From contig NZ_JADYVX010000023.1 of the NCBI RefSeq assembly GCF_020194175.1, positions 62,001 through 126,000 on the forward strand: a stretch of 64,000 nt of DNA. Reading direction: 5' to 3'. Numbering within the stretch: the first letter of the stretch is position 1; each line of letters begins with the position of its first letter. The stretch comes from Bradyrhizobium sp. BRP22. Lineage in GTDB: Bacteria > Pseudomonadota > Alphaproteobacteria > Rhizobiales > Xanthobacteraceae. Below the pieces are notes generated by a model that was not told where the DNA came from, did not search any database, and saw nothing but the letters and a program-made list of their open reading frames with translations. This document shows, piece by piece, positions 9,135 through 18,542 of this stretch. The translations under genes were made by a program, and so were the position numbers.

Positions 9135-10682
9135 CTACGCCACCGCGGCCGGCAGCACGCGCGGGCTCACGACATATTCCTTCAGCACCCTGTCGCTCGT
9201 GTCGACCTCGGTGAGCACGACATCGTAGCTCCAGAGATCGGCCAGGTGCTGCAGCACGCGCCGCGCGTCGGTCTCGACCAGTTGCGATCCCTTGACGACG
9301 GTGTGGCGCAGCATCAGCCGCCGGTCGCCTTCGAGGTCGACATCGACGACCTCGATATTGGGATCGATGAAGCCGACGTCGTATTGCCGCGCCAGTTCGC
9401 GGCGCACGCGGCGATAGCCGCGCTCGTCGTGGATGGCATCGACGCGGATGCCCGCAGTCTCCGCGGGGTCGTCATGCAGATGAAACAGGCGCAGGCGCCG
9501 CGTCAGCCGCGGGCTCAGGAACTGGCCGATGAAGCTTTCGTCGCGGTAATTGGCCCAGACGTCGCGCAGCACCCCCATGACGTCGCCCTTGCCCGCGATA
9601 TCGGGGAACCATTCGCGGTCCTCGTCCTCCGGCTCGGTCACGATCCGCTCGATGTCCTGCATCATCGCAAAGCCAAGCGCATACGGGTTGAAGCCCGAGA
9701 AACGCGGATCGTCGAATTCCGGCTGGAACACGACATTGGTGTGCGACTGCAGGAATTCGAGGAAGTTGCCGTCGGAAATGCGGCCCTGCTCGTGCAGGCG
9801 GTTCATGATGCGGTAATGGACGTAGGTTGCGGTGCCCTCGTTCATCACCTTGGTCTGGCTCTGCGGATAGAAATACTGCGCGATGTGACGGACGATGCGC
9901 AGCACTTCGCGCTGCCATGGCTGCAGCCGCGGCGCGGTCTTTTCGAGGAAATAGAGGATGTTTTCCTGCGGCAGCCCGAGCAGGCTGCGGCGGCGCTCCG
10001 CGGTCAGCGCGGCCCTGGTCTTCGCGGGTCCCGTCGGCACCGTGCGCCAGAGATCATTGAAGGCGCTCTCCTCATGCGCGCGGCGCTGGCCGGCGCGCTT
10101 TTCCTCGGTGCGCAGATCGAGCTTCTTCTTGCCGGGATAGCGATCGATGCCGTGCGACATCAAGGCGTGCGCGGCGTCAAGCGTGTGCTCGACCGCGTGC
10201 CGGCCGTAGCGATCCTCGCAGTGCGAGATATAGCCCTTGGCGAATTCGAGATAATCCAGAATGCCGTCGGCATCGGTCCACTGCTTGAACAAATAGTTGT
10301 TCTTGAAGAAATGGTTGTGGCCGAAAGCCGCGTGCGCGATCACCAATGTCTGCATCGTCGCGGTGTTTTCCTCCATCAGGTAGGAAATGCACGGCGACGA
10401 GTTGATCACGATCTCATAGGCAAGGCCCATATATCCCTTGCGGTACGACGCCTCCTGAAATGCGAAATGCTTGCCGAACGACCAATGCTTGTAGAACAAG
10501 GGCATGCCGACCGACGAATAGGCGTCCAGCATCTGCTCGGAGGTGATGACCTCGATCTGGTTGGGGTAGACGTCGAGGCCAAGCTCCGACTTCGCGATTT
10601 CCTCGCAGGCATCGTGGACGCGCTGCAGCGTGCGGAAATCCCAGTCCGCGCCCTCGAACAGCCGTTCACCTGTCATCGTCAT
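9135..10682 (-). CDS. spoVR: SpoVR family protein
   Basis: A 515-residue cytosolic protein of the SpoVR/YcgB family, last gene of the prkA-yeaH-spoVR operon. The N-terminal region has the family's conserved PNQIEVITSEQMLDAY (about residue 40) and FGKHFAFQEASYRKG (about residue 70). Histidine-rich stretches follow, such as AHAAFGHNHFFKNN near residue 116 and a later NEGTATYVHY, which resembles a metal-binding HExxH-like site. Its biochemical role is unknown; in enterobacteria the homologue is expressed with its two neighbours in stationary phase and nitrogen starvation. The start overlaps the yeaH stop by four bases, so the two are coupled. Confidence 0.9.
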   Translation of the reverse strand: MTMTGERLFEGADWDFRTLQRVHDACEEIAKSELGLDVYPNQIEVITSEQMLDAYSSVGMPLFYKHWSFGKHFAFQEASYRKGYMGLAYEIVINSSPCISYLMEENTATMQTLVIAHAAFGHNHFFKNNYLFKQWTDADGILDYLEFAKGYISHCEDRYGRHAVEHTLDAAHALMSHGIDRYPGKKKLDLRTEEKRAGQRRAHEESAFNDLWRTVPTGPAKTRAALTAERRRSLLGLPQENILYFLEKTAPRLQPWQREVLRIVRHIAQYFYPQSQTKVMNEGTATYVHYRIMNRLHEQGRISDGNFLEFLQSHTNVVFQPEFDDPRFSGFNPYALGFAMMQDIERIVTEPEDEDREWFPDIAGKGDVMGVLRDVWANYRDESFIGQFLSPRLTRRLRLFHLHDDPAETAGIRVDAIHDERGYRRVRRELARQYDVGFIDPNIEVVDVDLEGDRRLMLRHTVVKGSQLVETDARRVLQHLADLWSYDVVLTEVDTSDRVLKEYVVSPRVLPAAVA

Positions 10683-11956
10683 GGCGTGGCCCTCTCCTGC
10701 TTGCCGCGACGCTTGAACAGATCCTGGAATACCGGGAAGATCTCGCTGCGCTCGCTCACCTTGCGCATCGCGAGCGGTGCGCCGTCGTTGCGCAGGCGCT
10801 CGTAAAGGGTCCAGAGCGAGGAGTCCGGCATATCGAAGGTGTAGTTGGCCGCCTCGCCGACCTCAAGATAGGCGAAGAACTGGGTGACGGGGAGGATCTG
10901 CTCGGTGAGCAGCCGTCCGGTCAGGAGGCTGTCGGAGGTCATGTTGTCGCCGTCTGACGCTTGCGCGGCGTAGATGTTCCAGTCAGCGGGACGAAACCGG
11001 GTGCGGACGATCTCGTGCATGGCCTGCAACGCGCTCGACACCAGCGTGCCGCCGGAAGCAGGGCCATGGAAGAACGTGTCCTCGTCCACCTCTTCGGCGC
11101 GGTCGGTGTGGCGGATGAACACGATCTCGACGTGGCGATAACGCCGCTTCAGGAACACGTAGAGCAGCATGTAGAACCGCTTCGCCAGGTCCTTCATGTG
11201 CTCCGACATCGAGCCCGACACGTCCATCAGGCAGAACATCACGGCCTGCGCCACCGGCTTGGGCACGGTCTCGAAGCGCCGGTAGCGGATATCGATGGGA
11301 TCGATGAACGGAATCCGTTTCGCCTTGGCCCTCAGCGCCGCGATCTGCGCCAACAGTTCGGAGCGTCGCGGCTCGTCGGCCTCCTCCGCTTCCGCCTCGA
11401 GCTCGGCGATCTGTTCCGGCCGCGGCCGGCGCAGCGCGACACGGCGCGCCAGCGCGAGCTTGACGGTGCGGCTCACCGAGATGTTCGCGGGCGATCCCGA
11501 GGTGGTGTAGCCGGCGCGATGCAAACCTTCGCTCTCCGCCTCCGCCAGCTTGCGCTTGGCGAGGTCGGGCAATTCGAGATCGTCGAGGAACAAATTTACG
11601 AACTCGTCGCGGCTCAGGACGAAGCGGAACGCATCCTCGCTGTCGCCCTCGCCCGGCCCTGTCCCCCGGCCGCCGCCCTGGTTCGGACGCGGCAGGATAT
11701 CGCCTTCGATGAACTTCTTGTTGCCGGGGAGCACCATGTCGCGGGTGCCGCCTTCACGGCGGAAGCGCGGCTCATCCATGCCGTCGAGCGGTATCGTGAC
11801 CTCACCGCCTTCCAGCACATCCTTGATGTCCCGGTCCTGCGACGTCTTCTTGACAGCTCCCTGAACCAGGGCCTTGGCGCGCCTCAAGAACCGCTGACGG
11901 TTCTCAAGGCTCTTGCCGCCCGGATTCAGGCGCCGATCGACAATATGCATCGTCAC
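10679..11956 (-). CDS. yeaH: YeaH/YhbH (DUF444) VWA-like protein
   Basis: A 425-residue protein of the DUF444 family. The C-terminal half is a von Willebrand A-like domain with the MIDAS metal motif DVSGSM near residue 245 and later FIRHTDRAEEVDE and GGTLVSSAL segments that complete the metal site. The N-terminal third is basic and rich in arginine and glycine. It lies 12 nt downstream of prkA and overlaps spoVR by four bases. In enterobacteria this three-gene set is co-transcribed and the kinase, the VWA protein and SpoVR are thought to act together; the molecular task is unresolved. Expression here should follow the promoter ahead of prkA. Confidence 0.9.
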   Translation of the reverse strand: MTMHIVDRRLNPGGKSLENRQRFLRRAKALVQGAVKKTSQDRDIKDVLEGGEVTIPLDGMDEPRFRREGGTRDMVLPGNKKFIEGDILPRPNQGGGRGTGPGEGDSEDAFRFVLSRDEFVNLFLDDLELPDLAKRKLAEAESEGLHRAGYTTSGSPANISVSRTVKLALARRVALRRPRPEQIAELEAEAEEADEPRRSELLAQIAALRAKAKRIPFIDPIDIRYRRFETVPKPVAQAVMFCLMDVSGSMSEHMKDLAKRFYMLLYVFLKRRYRHVEIVFIRHTDRAEEVDEDTFFHGPASGGTLVSSALQAMHEIVRTRFRPADWNIYAAQASDGDNMTSDSLLTGRLLTEQILPVTQFFAYLEVGEAANYTFDMPDSSLWTLYERLRNDGAPLAMRKVSERSEIFPVFQDLFKRRGKQERATP

Positions 11957-11968
11957 TTCGCATCCGCC

Positions 11969-13912
11969 TCAGCCAGCCTGCTTCACGCGCATATACCATT
12001 CGACAAGACGGCGGACCTGGCGCTCGGTGTAACCGCGCTCCACCATCCGCGCGACGAAATCGTCGTGCTTCTTCTCGGTTTCGCCGTCCTTCTTCGACCC
12101 GAACGAAATGACCGGGAGCAGATCCTCGACCTGCGAGAAGATCCGCTTCTCGATAACGTCGCGGACCTTCTCATAGGAGGTCCAGTTCGGGTTCTTGCCC
12201 CCATTATGCGCTCGCGACCGCAGCGAGAATTTGACGACCTCGTTGCGGAAATCCTTCGGGTTGGCGATACCGGCCGGCTTCTCGATCTTGGTCAACTCCT
12301 GGTTCAGAAGCTCACGGTTGAGTAACTGACCGGTGTCGGGATCCTTGAAGTCCTGATCCTCGATCCAGGCATCGGCGTAATCGACGTAGCGGTCGAACAG
12401 GTTCTGGCCGTAATCAGCGTAGGATTCGAGGTAGGCCTTCTGGATCTCGTTGCCGATGAACTCCGCGTAGCGCGGGGCCAGATCGGCCTTGATGAATTCG
12501 AGATAGCGCTTCTCGACCTCCTCGGGCAGTTGCTCGCGGCGGATCGAATGCTCGAGCACGTACATCAGGTGCACGGCATCGGCACCGACCTCTGTCGTGT
12601 CGTGGTTGAACGTGGCCGCAAGCACCTTGAACGCGAAGCGCGTCGAGACGCCGTCCATGCCTTCGTCAACACCGGCGGCATCGCGATATTCCAGGACGCT
12701 GCGCGCCTTTGGATCGGATTCCTTCAGGCTCTCGCCGTCATAGACCCGCATCTTGGCGAACAAGGTCGAGTTCTCGTGCTTGCGCAGACGCGACATCACG
12801 GAGAAGCGCGCCAGGGTCTCGAGCGTCGCCGGGGCGCAAGGCGCGCTGGCAAGCTCGGATCCCTGGATCAGCTTCTCGTAGATCTTCTGCTCCTCGGTGA
12901 CTCGCAGGCAGTAAGGCACCTTGATGACGCAGATGCGATCGATGAAGGCCTCGTTGTTCTTGTTGGCCTTGAAGCTCTGCCATTCCGCCTCGTTCGAGTG
13001 TGCGAGGATGATGCCGCCGAACGGGATCGCGCCGATATTCTCGGTGCCGATATAGTTGCCTTCCTGGGTCGCGGTCAGCAGCGGGTGCAGCATCTTGATC
13101 GGCGCCTTGAACATCTCGACGAATTCGAGAATGCCCTGGTTGGCGCGATTGAGTCCGCCGGAATAGCTGTACGCGTCGGGATCGTTCTGGGCGTAGGTCT
13201 CGAGCTTGCGGATATCGACCTTGCCGACCAGCGATGAGATGTCCTGGTTGTTCTCGTCGCCCGGCTCGGTCTTGGCGACCGCGATCTGCCGCAGCCGCGA
13301 CGGCTGGATCTTGGCGACGCGGAATTGGGAGATGTCACCGCCGAAGGCCTCTAGCCGCTTGTAGCACCACGGGCTCATCAAGCCGGTGAGGCGCCGCTGC
13401 GGAATGCCGTACTTCTCCTCCAGCATCGGCCCGAGCTGATCCGGATCGAACAGGCTGAGCGGGCTTTCGAACACCGGACTCAGTTCGTCACCGGCCTTCA
13501 GCACGTAGATCGGATGCACCTCCATCAATGCCTTGAGCCGCTCGGCGAGCGATGACTTGCCGCCGCCGACCGGTCCGAGCAGATAGAGGATCTGCTTGCG
13601 CTCTTCCAAGCCTTGCGCGGCGTGACGGAAGAAGCCGACGAGCCGCTCGATCGTGTCTTCCATGCCATAGAAGCCAGCGAACGCCGGATAGGTGCGCATC
13701 GTGCGGTTCATAAAGATACGGCCAAGGCGAGGGTCCTTGGCCGTGTCGATCATCTGAGGCTCGCCGATCGCAGCCAGTAGTCGTTCCGCCGCATTCGCAT
13801 ATCGCATCGGATCAGTTCGACACGACTCGAGATATTCAGCCATCGACATATCGCTCTGGCTTCGAGCCTCGAACGACCTAGCGAAAGCGTTGAACAGAGA
13901 ATCGTTGTACAT
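11969..13912 (-). CDS. prkA: PrkA serine protein kinase / AAA+ protein
   Basis: A 647-residue PrkA family protein. An AAA+ ATPase module carries Walker A GPVGGGKSS at residues 113-121, and the C-terminal PrkA domain (roughly from residue 390) resembles eukaryotic-type kinase sequence. Homologues phosphorylate proteins on serine in Bacillus and act in stationary-phase and nitrogen-stress physiology in enterobacteria; AAA+ protease activity has also been reported. It is the first gene of the operon with yeaH and spoVR. A consensus general-stress promoter ends about 36 nt ahead of the start codon, giving a leader of about 30 nt. Confidence 0.92.
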   Translation of the reverse strand: MYNDSLFNAFARSFEARSQSDMSMAEYLESCRTDPMRYANAAERLLAAIGEPQMIDTAKDPRLGRIFMNRTMRTYPAFAGFYGMEDTIERLVGFFRHAAQGLEERKQILYLLGPVGGGKSSLAERLKALMEVHPIYVLKAGDELSPVFESPLSLFDPDQLGPMLEEKYGIPQRRLTGLMSPWCYKRLEAFGGDISQFRVAKIQPSRLRQIAVAKTEPGDENNQDISSLVGKVDIRKLETYAQNDPDAYSYSGGLNRANQGILEFVEMFKAPIKMLHPLLTATQEGNYIGTENIGAIPFGGIILAHSNEAEWQSFKANKNNEAFIDRICVIKVPYCLRVTEEQKIYEKLIQGSELASAPCAPATLETLARFSVMSRLRKHENSTLFAKMRVYDGESLKESDPKARSVLEYRDAAGVDEGMDGVSTRFAFKVLAATFNHDTTEVGADAVHLMYVLEHSIRREQLPEEVEKRYLEFIKADLAPRYAEFIGNEIQKAYLESYADYGQNLFDRYVDYADAWIEDQDFKDPDTGQLLNRELLNQELTKIEKPAGIANPKDFRNEVVKFSLRSRAHNGGKNPNWTSYEKVRDVIEKRIFSQVEDLLPVISFGSKKDGETEKKHDDFVARMVERGYTERQVRRLVEWYMRVKQAG

Positions 13913-13948
13913 GATCCCTCTCCACGATATGTTGCGCCGCCTTACGAG

Positions 13949-13974
13949 AACGAGCCGGTTCGCCGAAACGTTCC
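13949..13974 (-). promoter_or_regulatory. EcfG-type stress promoter of prkA operon
   Basis: On the minus strand GGAAC (13974-13970) is followed after exactly 17 bases by CGTT (13952-13949), an exact match to the alphaproteobacterial EcfG/RpoE2/SigT consensus. The predicted transcription start near 13942 lies about 30 nt before the prkA start codon. Confidence 0.8.
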
Positions 13975-14401
13975 TCGAATCACGGTCGGCATGCTGGAGC
14001 TATTGGACACTCGCCAGCCTCCCTTCCGCAATGCGCGGCGCAAGCAGCCGCTGCCTTATCAACAAGCAGCCAGCCTAATAGTTCATCAAAAACGCGATTT
14101 GTCATTTACTTTCTTGGCCATGTAGCTGGTCCGCCACATCCGTGATTTTACCGGGACGCATCCCGGTGGACCCGACTAACACCAAGCTCCCTGCCATCAG
14201 CAAATGCCCTTCCGACCGCCTCTCGGCTGCCATCGCGCTGCTCCTTCACGCCTACGAACTGCCACAGGTTTGAACTTATCCGGCATCTGCCGCGACTAAG
14301 TCGTCACGCTGGTCAGCACGTCGTGACGCAGCATTTTCGCAGCGCCGATCGAAGTGGCGTGTATCATTTCATATAGATCGCTTGCGTTCGCTGAACAGAT
14401 C
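13975..14401. other. Intergenic stretch, no gene seen
   Basis: No convincing coding frame occurs on either strand. The base composition is lower in GC than around it. One perfect 6-bp stem, CCGGGA-CGCA-TCCCGG (14151-14166), and a CGTCACG/CGTGACG pair near 14300 are the only structures noted. Confidence 0.5.
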
Positions 14402-15013
14402 ATGAAGCGTAATTTATTCTCCGTTCATCTAGCTGTCGCAGCTGCAATGCTTGCGTATTGGCCGTAGCCACGCCTGGATAACGTTGACAGCACCAAGACC
14501 GCAGCTTCGGACAAGAGAATATTCGCGCGCCCGCTCGCCGAAAAGACCTGCGCCTGTCGTGCGCCGTTATGACGCCAACCATCTGGCGCAACGTCCGAGC
14601 CGAAGCTGAGCGCCGTGAAGGTACGGGTGACGGCGGAGAATGCGCTGGAAGAAAAAACGACCAGCTACTCATTCCGTCTTGGAATTAAGTACCGTCACCC
14701 TACCGGCAATTTCGACTCCAGCGGCTTTTGCGACCATGTTGTCTCAGACGCCAGCGACGAAATCCGTTCGGCTGCGGCGTCGCTTGTGAAGACGGCGGCA
14801 TCAATGTGGCACTGTCGAAAGACGACAAGCCTGCCATCCATCCGCATTGAGCGGATCAGGATTTGAGATCGCAACAAGCCGGACAAGGAGGCGGAAGACG
14901 CGCTCATAGCCGGCGCCGACGACAAGATCCTTCGCGCCGATCGCGCGGACGCGGAAGAATGTGCCGAGCTTGTGACCGACTGTGGGGAACTCGCCGCAGT
15001 CAGCCACAAATGA
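14402..15013 (+). pseudogene. Decayed secreted-protein gene (about 204 codons)
   Basis: A single reading frame from ATG 14402 to TGA 15011-15013 has protein-like composition but is broken. It begins with a signal-peptide-like segment (MKRNLFSVHLAVAAAMLAYWP) that runs into TAG at 14465, has TGA at 14570 and TGA at 14864, and ends with an acidic stretch containing AEECAELVTDCGELAAVSHK. Between about 14760 and 14840 the neighbouring frame reads more naturally (NPFGCGVACEDGGINVALSK), so a compensating pair of indels is likely. Three stops plus two shifts mark a pseudogene. The ancestral product would be an exported protein of unknown function with cysteines and charged tail; I do not recognise the family. 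Confidence 0.6.
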
Positions 15014-15077
15014 TACGCTCGTTACCGAGATGGATAATACGCTGGTCCGCCAGCCAACTCAATTGAGGGAGGGTGCC

Positions 15078-15437
15078 ATGCGTCGACGCAGCATCTTGTG
15101 CGGCGGCAGCGCCTCGATCTCAGCCTTGGACGGCACCCTCGCGCGCCCGAGCCTCCGGCGACGCACCGTCGCCTCGCGCCAAGCTGAAGGTGGTCCATCA
15201 CCTGAACGACCGCGAGATGGTCAACTTTGCGCTCGGCAATATCCTGGCGATCTCGACGGCGTCGGCAGACCCGAGAATGCTACCATTGCCTTTGGTGGGG
15301 CGCTGCGCGCCTTTCATTCGGTCGCCGCCAATCCCGACCTCCCCGGCTTCGTGATCGCCGACACGGGCGGCGGGGTCCGCCTCGCCGAGCTGCAGTCGCG
15401 GGGCTGGCTGTGCACCGCTGTGCACCGCACCGTCATA
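15078..15437 (+). pseudogene. DsrE-family protein, frameshifted pseudogene
   Basis: The ATG at 15078 follows a good GAGGGAGG ribosome site and opens with a twin-arginine-like MRRRSILCGG start. The body is split over two frames: KLKVVHHLNDREMVNFALGN lies one base out of register, and DGVGRPENATIAF, GALRAFHSVAANPDLPGF and GVRLAELQSRG return to the first frame. Together these match the DsrE/DsrF-like fold of sulfur-relay or stress proteins, which are usually exported when they have this signal type. At least two indels disrupt the gene and the end is degraded, so no intact product is made. It lies 64 nt after another pseudogene, marking a decaying locus. Confidence 0.65.
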
Positions 15438-15553
15438 AAATTGTTCAGAGTTCGCGGTTGCATCCGATCAAATCCGAGGGATCGAACGGGTCCGGGTGGA
15501 GTTGTCTCCTTTCGATGCGCATATTCCCCCTTGGCAGCCCTTTCCGCCCCGTG

Positions 15554-15582
15554 TTGACAATGCGGTCCCGCCCCAGAAAGCT
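15554..15582 (+). promoter_or_regulatory. Possible housekeeping promoter of tal-pgi
   Basis: TTGACA at 15554-15559 is an exact -35 box. No good -10 lies 16-18 nt downstream (AAAGCT is the nearest), so the call rests on one box and on its position 69 nt before the start codon. Confidence 0.3.
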
Positions 15583-15627
15583 GCTGGGGAACCCGTCCAC
15601 CGACCCGATCGAGCAGAAACAGGCATC

Positions 15628-18474
15628 ATGAACCCCGTCAAAACACTCGAAAACCACGGCCAGTCGGTATGGCTGGATTTCCTGGCCCGCGGCTTCGTTG
15701 CCAAAGGCGACCTCAAGAAGCTGATCGACGAGGACGGCGTCAAAGGTGTCACCTCCAATCCGTCGATCTTCGAGAAGGCGATCGGCAGCTCGGACGAATA
15801 TGACGGGGCAATCGGCAAAGCGCTGAAGAAGGGCGATCGCCCGGTCGCCGAACTGTTCGAGCATCTGGCGATCGAGGACATCCAGCACGCCGCCGACGTG
15901 CTGCGTCCCGTCTATGACCACCTCGATGGCAAGGACGGCTTCGTCAGCCTCGAGGTATCGCCCTATCTGGCGATGGACGCCAAGGCAACTATCGCCGAAG
16001 CGCAGCGGCTCTGGAAGGAGGTCCGGCGCAAGAACCTGATGGTGAAGGTGCCGGCGACGCCGGAGGGGCTGCCCGCGATCGAGCACCTGATCGGCGAAGG
16101 CATCAGCATCAACATCACCCTGCTGTTCTCGCAAAAGGTCTATCGCGAGGTGGCGGAGGCCTATCTGAAGGGCCTGGAGAAATACGCGAAGGGCGGCGGC
16201 GATCCCTCGCATGTGGCAAGCGTCGCGAGCTTCTTCGTCAGCCGCATCGATACCGCCGTCGACAAGCAGCTCGACGAGAAGATCGCCAAGGCCAACGACC
16301 CCACCGAGAAGGAACGGCTGGCGTCGCTGAAGGGCAAGGTCGCCGTCGCCAACGCCAAGATGGCGTATCAGGATTACAAGCAGATCTTCGCCGGCCCGCG
16401 CTGGGACAAGCTCGTGGCCAAGGGGGCCAAGCCGCAGCGGCTGCTGTGGGCTTCGACCGGCACCAAGAACAAGGACTACAGCGACGTCCTCTATGTCGAG
16501 GAGCTGATCGGCCCCGACACGGTCAACACCGTGCCGCCGGCGACGCTCGACGCCTTCCGCGACCATGGCAAGGTGCGCGACAGTCTCGAGGAAAACGTCG
16601 AGGACGCCCGGCGCGTGCTCGACGAACTGGAGAAGTCCGGCATCTCGCTGGACGCGATCACCGCCGAACTGGTCAAGGACGGCGTCAAGCTGTTCGCCGA
16701 TTCCGCCGACAAGCTCTATGGCGCCGTCGCCTTCAAGCGCGCCACCTCGCTCGGCGCCGGCCTCGACGGCCAGAAACTCAAGGTCGGCGGCGAGCTTGCC
16801 AAGGCAATCGAAGAGAATACCGAGGAATGGCGGTCCTCGGCCAAGGTCCGGCGGCTCTGGCAGAAGGACAAGACGGTCTGGACCGGCGAGGATGAGGACA
16901 AATGGCTGGGCTGGCTGACCAGCCCTGCGAAAGCCGATATTCCGGAATATGAGGATTTCGCCGAGCGCGTGAAGGGCCAGAAATTCACCGACGCGGTCGT
17001 GCTCGGCATGGGCGGCTCCAGCCTTGGGCCGGAGGTGCTGGCGGAGACCTTCGCCAAGAAGACCGGATTCCCCAAGCTGCACGTGCTCGATTCCACCGAC
17101 CCGGCGCAGGTGCGGGCGATGGAAGCGACGGTCGATATCTCCAGGACGCTGTTCATCGTCTCCAGCAAATCCGGCGGCACCACCGAGCCGAACGTGATGA
17201 AGGACTATTTCTTCGATCGCGTCTCCAAGGCGATCGGCGCCGCCAAGGCCGGCCACCGCTTCATCGCGGTGACCGATCCCGGCTCATCGCTGGAGAAGAC
17301 CGCCAAGCGCCAGGGCTTTGCCCGCATCTTCTACGGCGAGCCCACGATCGGCGGCCGCTACTCCGTGCTTTCCCCGTTCGGCCTAGTGCCGGCGGCGGCC
17401 GCCGGCTTCAATGTCCGCAGCCTGATCAAGCATACGCTGGCGATGGTGCGCTCCTGCGGCGCCGACGTGCCGCCGCACGAGAACCCAGGCGTACAGCTTG
17501 GGTTGGCGATGGGCCTCGCCGGCCTCGAGGGCCGCGACAAGGTGACGATCACCTCGTCCAGCAAGATCGCCGATTTCGGCGCCTGGGCCGAGCAGTTGAT
17601 CGCCGAATCCACCGGCAAGGACGGCAAGGGCCTGATCCCGATCGACGGCGAGACGCTGGGCGAGCCGGCTGCCTATGGCGACGACCGCTTCTTCATCGAC
17701 CTCCGCACCGAGGGCGAGGACGACGCCGAGCATGACGGAAGGCTCGACGCGCTGGAGCAGGCCGGCCATCCCGTGGTCCGCATCGTGCTGCCGTCGATCG
17801 ACCATATCGGCCAGGAGTTCTTCCGCTTCGAGATCGCGACCGCGGTCGCGGGCTCGGTGCTCGGCATCAACCCGTTCAACCAGCCGGACGTCGAGGCGGC
17901 CAAGATCAAGACCCGCGAACTGACCGCAGCCTTCGAGAAGACCGGATCGCTGCCGGCCGAACAGCCGGTCGTCTCCACCGCCGAGGCCGACCTCTACACC
18001 GACGCGCACAACGCCGCCGAGCTGCGCAAGGCCGGCGCCGACGGCACGCTCGGCTCCTGGCTGAAGGCGCACCTGTCGCGTTCGCACCGCGGCGACTATG
18101 TCGCCCTGCTCGCTTACATCGAGCGCGACGAGGCCTTCATTGATGCGCTGCAGAAGATGCGGCTGGCCGTGCGCGACAGCAAGCATCTCGCCACCTGTGC
18201 CGAATTCGGACCGCGCTTCCTGCACTCGACCGGCCAAGCCTACAAGGGCGGGCCCGATAGCGGCGTGTTCCTGCAGATCACCGCCGACGATGCCGAGGAC
18301 CTTCCGGTGCCAGGCCAGAAGGCGAGCTTCGGCATCATCAAGGCAGCGCAGGCGCGCGGCGATTTCGACGTATTGACCGAACGCGGCCGGCGCGCGCTGC
18401 GCGTCCATCTCAAGGGCGGACTTGGCCCGGCGCTGGCCACGCTGGACGCCGCGCTAACTGAAGCCCTCAACTAG
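15628..18474 (+). CDS. tal-pgi: Bifunctional transaldolase / glucose-6-phosphate isomerase
   Basis: A 948-residue natural fusion. The N-terminal part (about 1-360) is transaldolase, with TSNPSIFEKAI near residue 43, the Schiff-base lysine in MVKVPATPEG (K140) and the LWASTGTKN strand near residue 273. The rest is phosphoglucose isomerase, with GMGGSSLGPE near residue 460, the sugar-phosphate site SSKSGGTTEP near residue 512 and SPFGLVPAAAAG near 583. It links the non-oxidative pentose-phosphate branch with upper glycolysis in one polypeptide. It leads a run of sugar-phosphate genes. The ATG at 15628 starts the transaldolase homology; the frame stays open upstream but without homology. Its TAG stop is the first base group of a palindromic repeat. 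Confidence 0.93.
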   Translation: MNPVKTLENHGQSVWLDFLARGFVAKGDLKKLIDEDGVKGVTSNPSIFEKAIGSSDEYDGAIGKALKKGDRPVAELFEHLAIEDIQHAADVLRPVYDHLDGKDGFVSLEVSPYLAMDAKATIAEAQRLWKEVRRKNLMVKVPATPEGLPAIEHLIGEGISINITLLFSQKVYREVAEAYLKGLEKYAKGGGDPSHVASVASFFVSRIDTAVDKQLDEKIAKANDPTEKERLASLKGKVAVANAKMAYQDYKQIFAGPRWDKLVAKGAKPQRLLWASTGTKNKDYSDVLYVEELIGPDTVNTVPPATLDAFRDHGKVRDSLEENVEDARRVLDELEKSGISLDAITAELVKDGVKLFADSADKLYGAVAFKRATSLGAGLDGQKLKVGGELAKAIEENTEEWRSSAKVRRLWQKDKTVWTGEDEDKWLGWLTSPAKADIPEYEDFAERVKGQKFTDAVVLGMGGSSLGPEVLAETFAKKTGFPKLHVLDSTDPAQVRAMEATVDISRTLFIVSSKSGGTTEPNVMKDYFFDRVSKAIGAAKAGHRFIAVTDPGSSLEKTAKRQGFARIFYGEPTIGGRYSVLSPFGLVPAAAAGFNVRSLIKHTLAMVRSCGADVPPHENPGVQLGLAMGLAGLEGRDKVTITSSSKIADFGAWAEQLIAESTGKDGKGLIPIDGETLGEPAAYGDDRFFIDLRTEGEDDAEHDGRLDALEQAGHPVVRIVLPSIDHIGQEFFRFEIATAVAGSVLGINPFNQPDVEAAKIKTRELTAAFEKTGSLPAEQPVVSTAEADLYTDAHNAAELRKAGADGTLGSWLKAHLSRSHRGDYVALLAYIERDEAFIDALQKMRLAVRDSKHLATCAEFGPRFLHSTGQAYKGGPDSGVFLQITADDAEDLPVPGQKASFGIIKAAQARGDFDVLTERGRRALRVHLKGGLGPALATLDAALTEALN

Positions 18475-18522
18475 AGCATGATCCCGAAAAGTGGATACCG
18501 GTTTTCGGATCGGATCATGCTC
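18474..18522. repeat. 49-nt dispersed palindrome, copy A
   Basis: The element runs from GAGCATGATC to GATCATGCTC with an inner ACCGGTTTTCGG core. Its first base is the last base of the tal-pgi TAG stop. It is a family repeated in this window (19535, 26221, partial at 59598) and typical of Bradyrhizobium genomes. It can fold into a long hairpin. Confidence 0.85.
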
Positions 18523-18542
18523 AACAGCAAGGACGAAACAAC

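Noticed and set aside
13890..14078. 62-codon plus frame over the prkA promoter
   Set aside because: Overlaps the start of prkA on the other strand and the consensus promoter; no homology or ribosome site.
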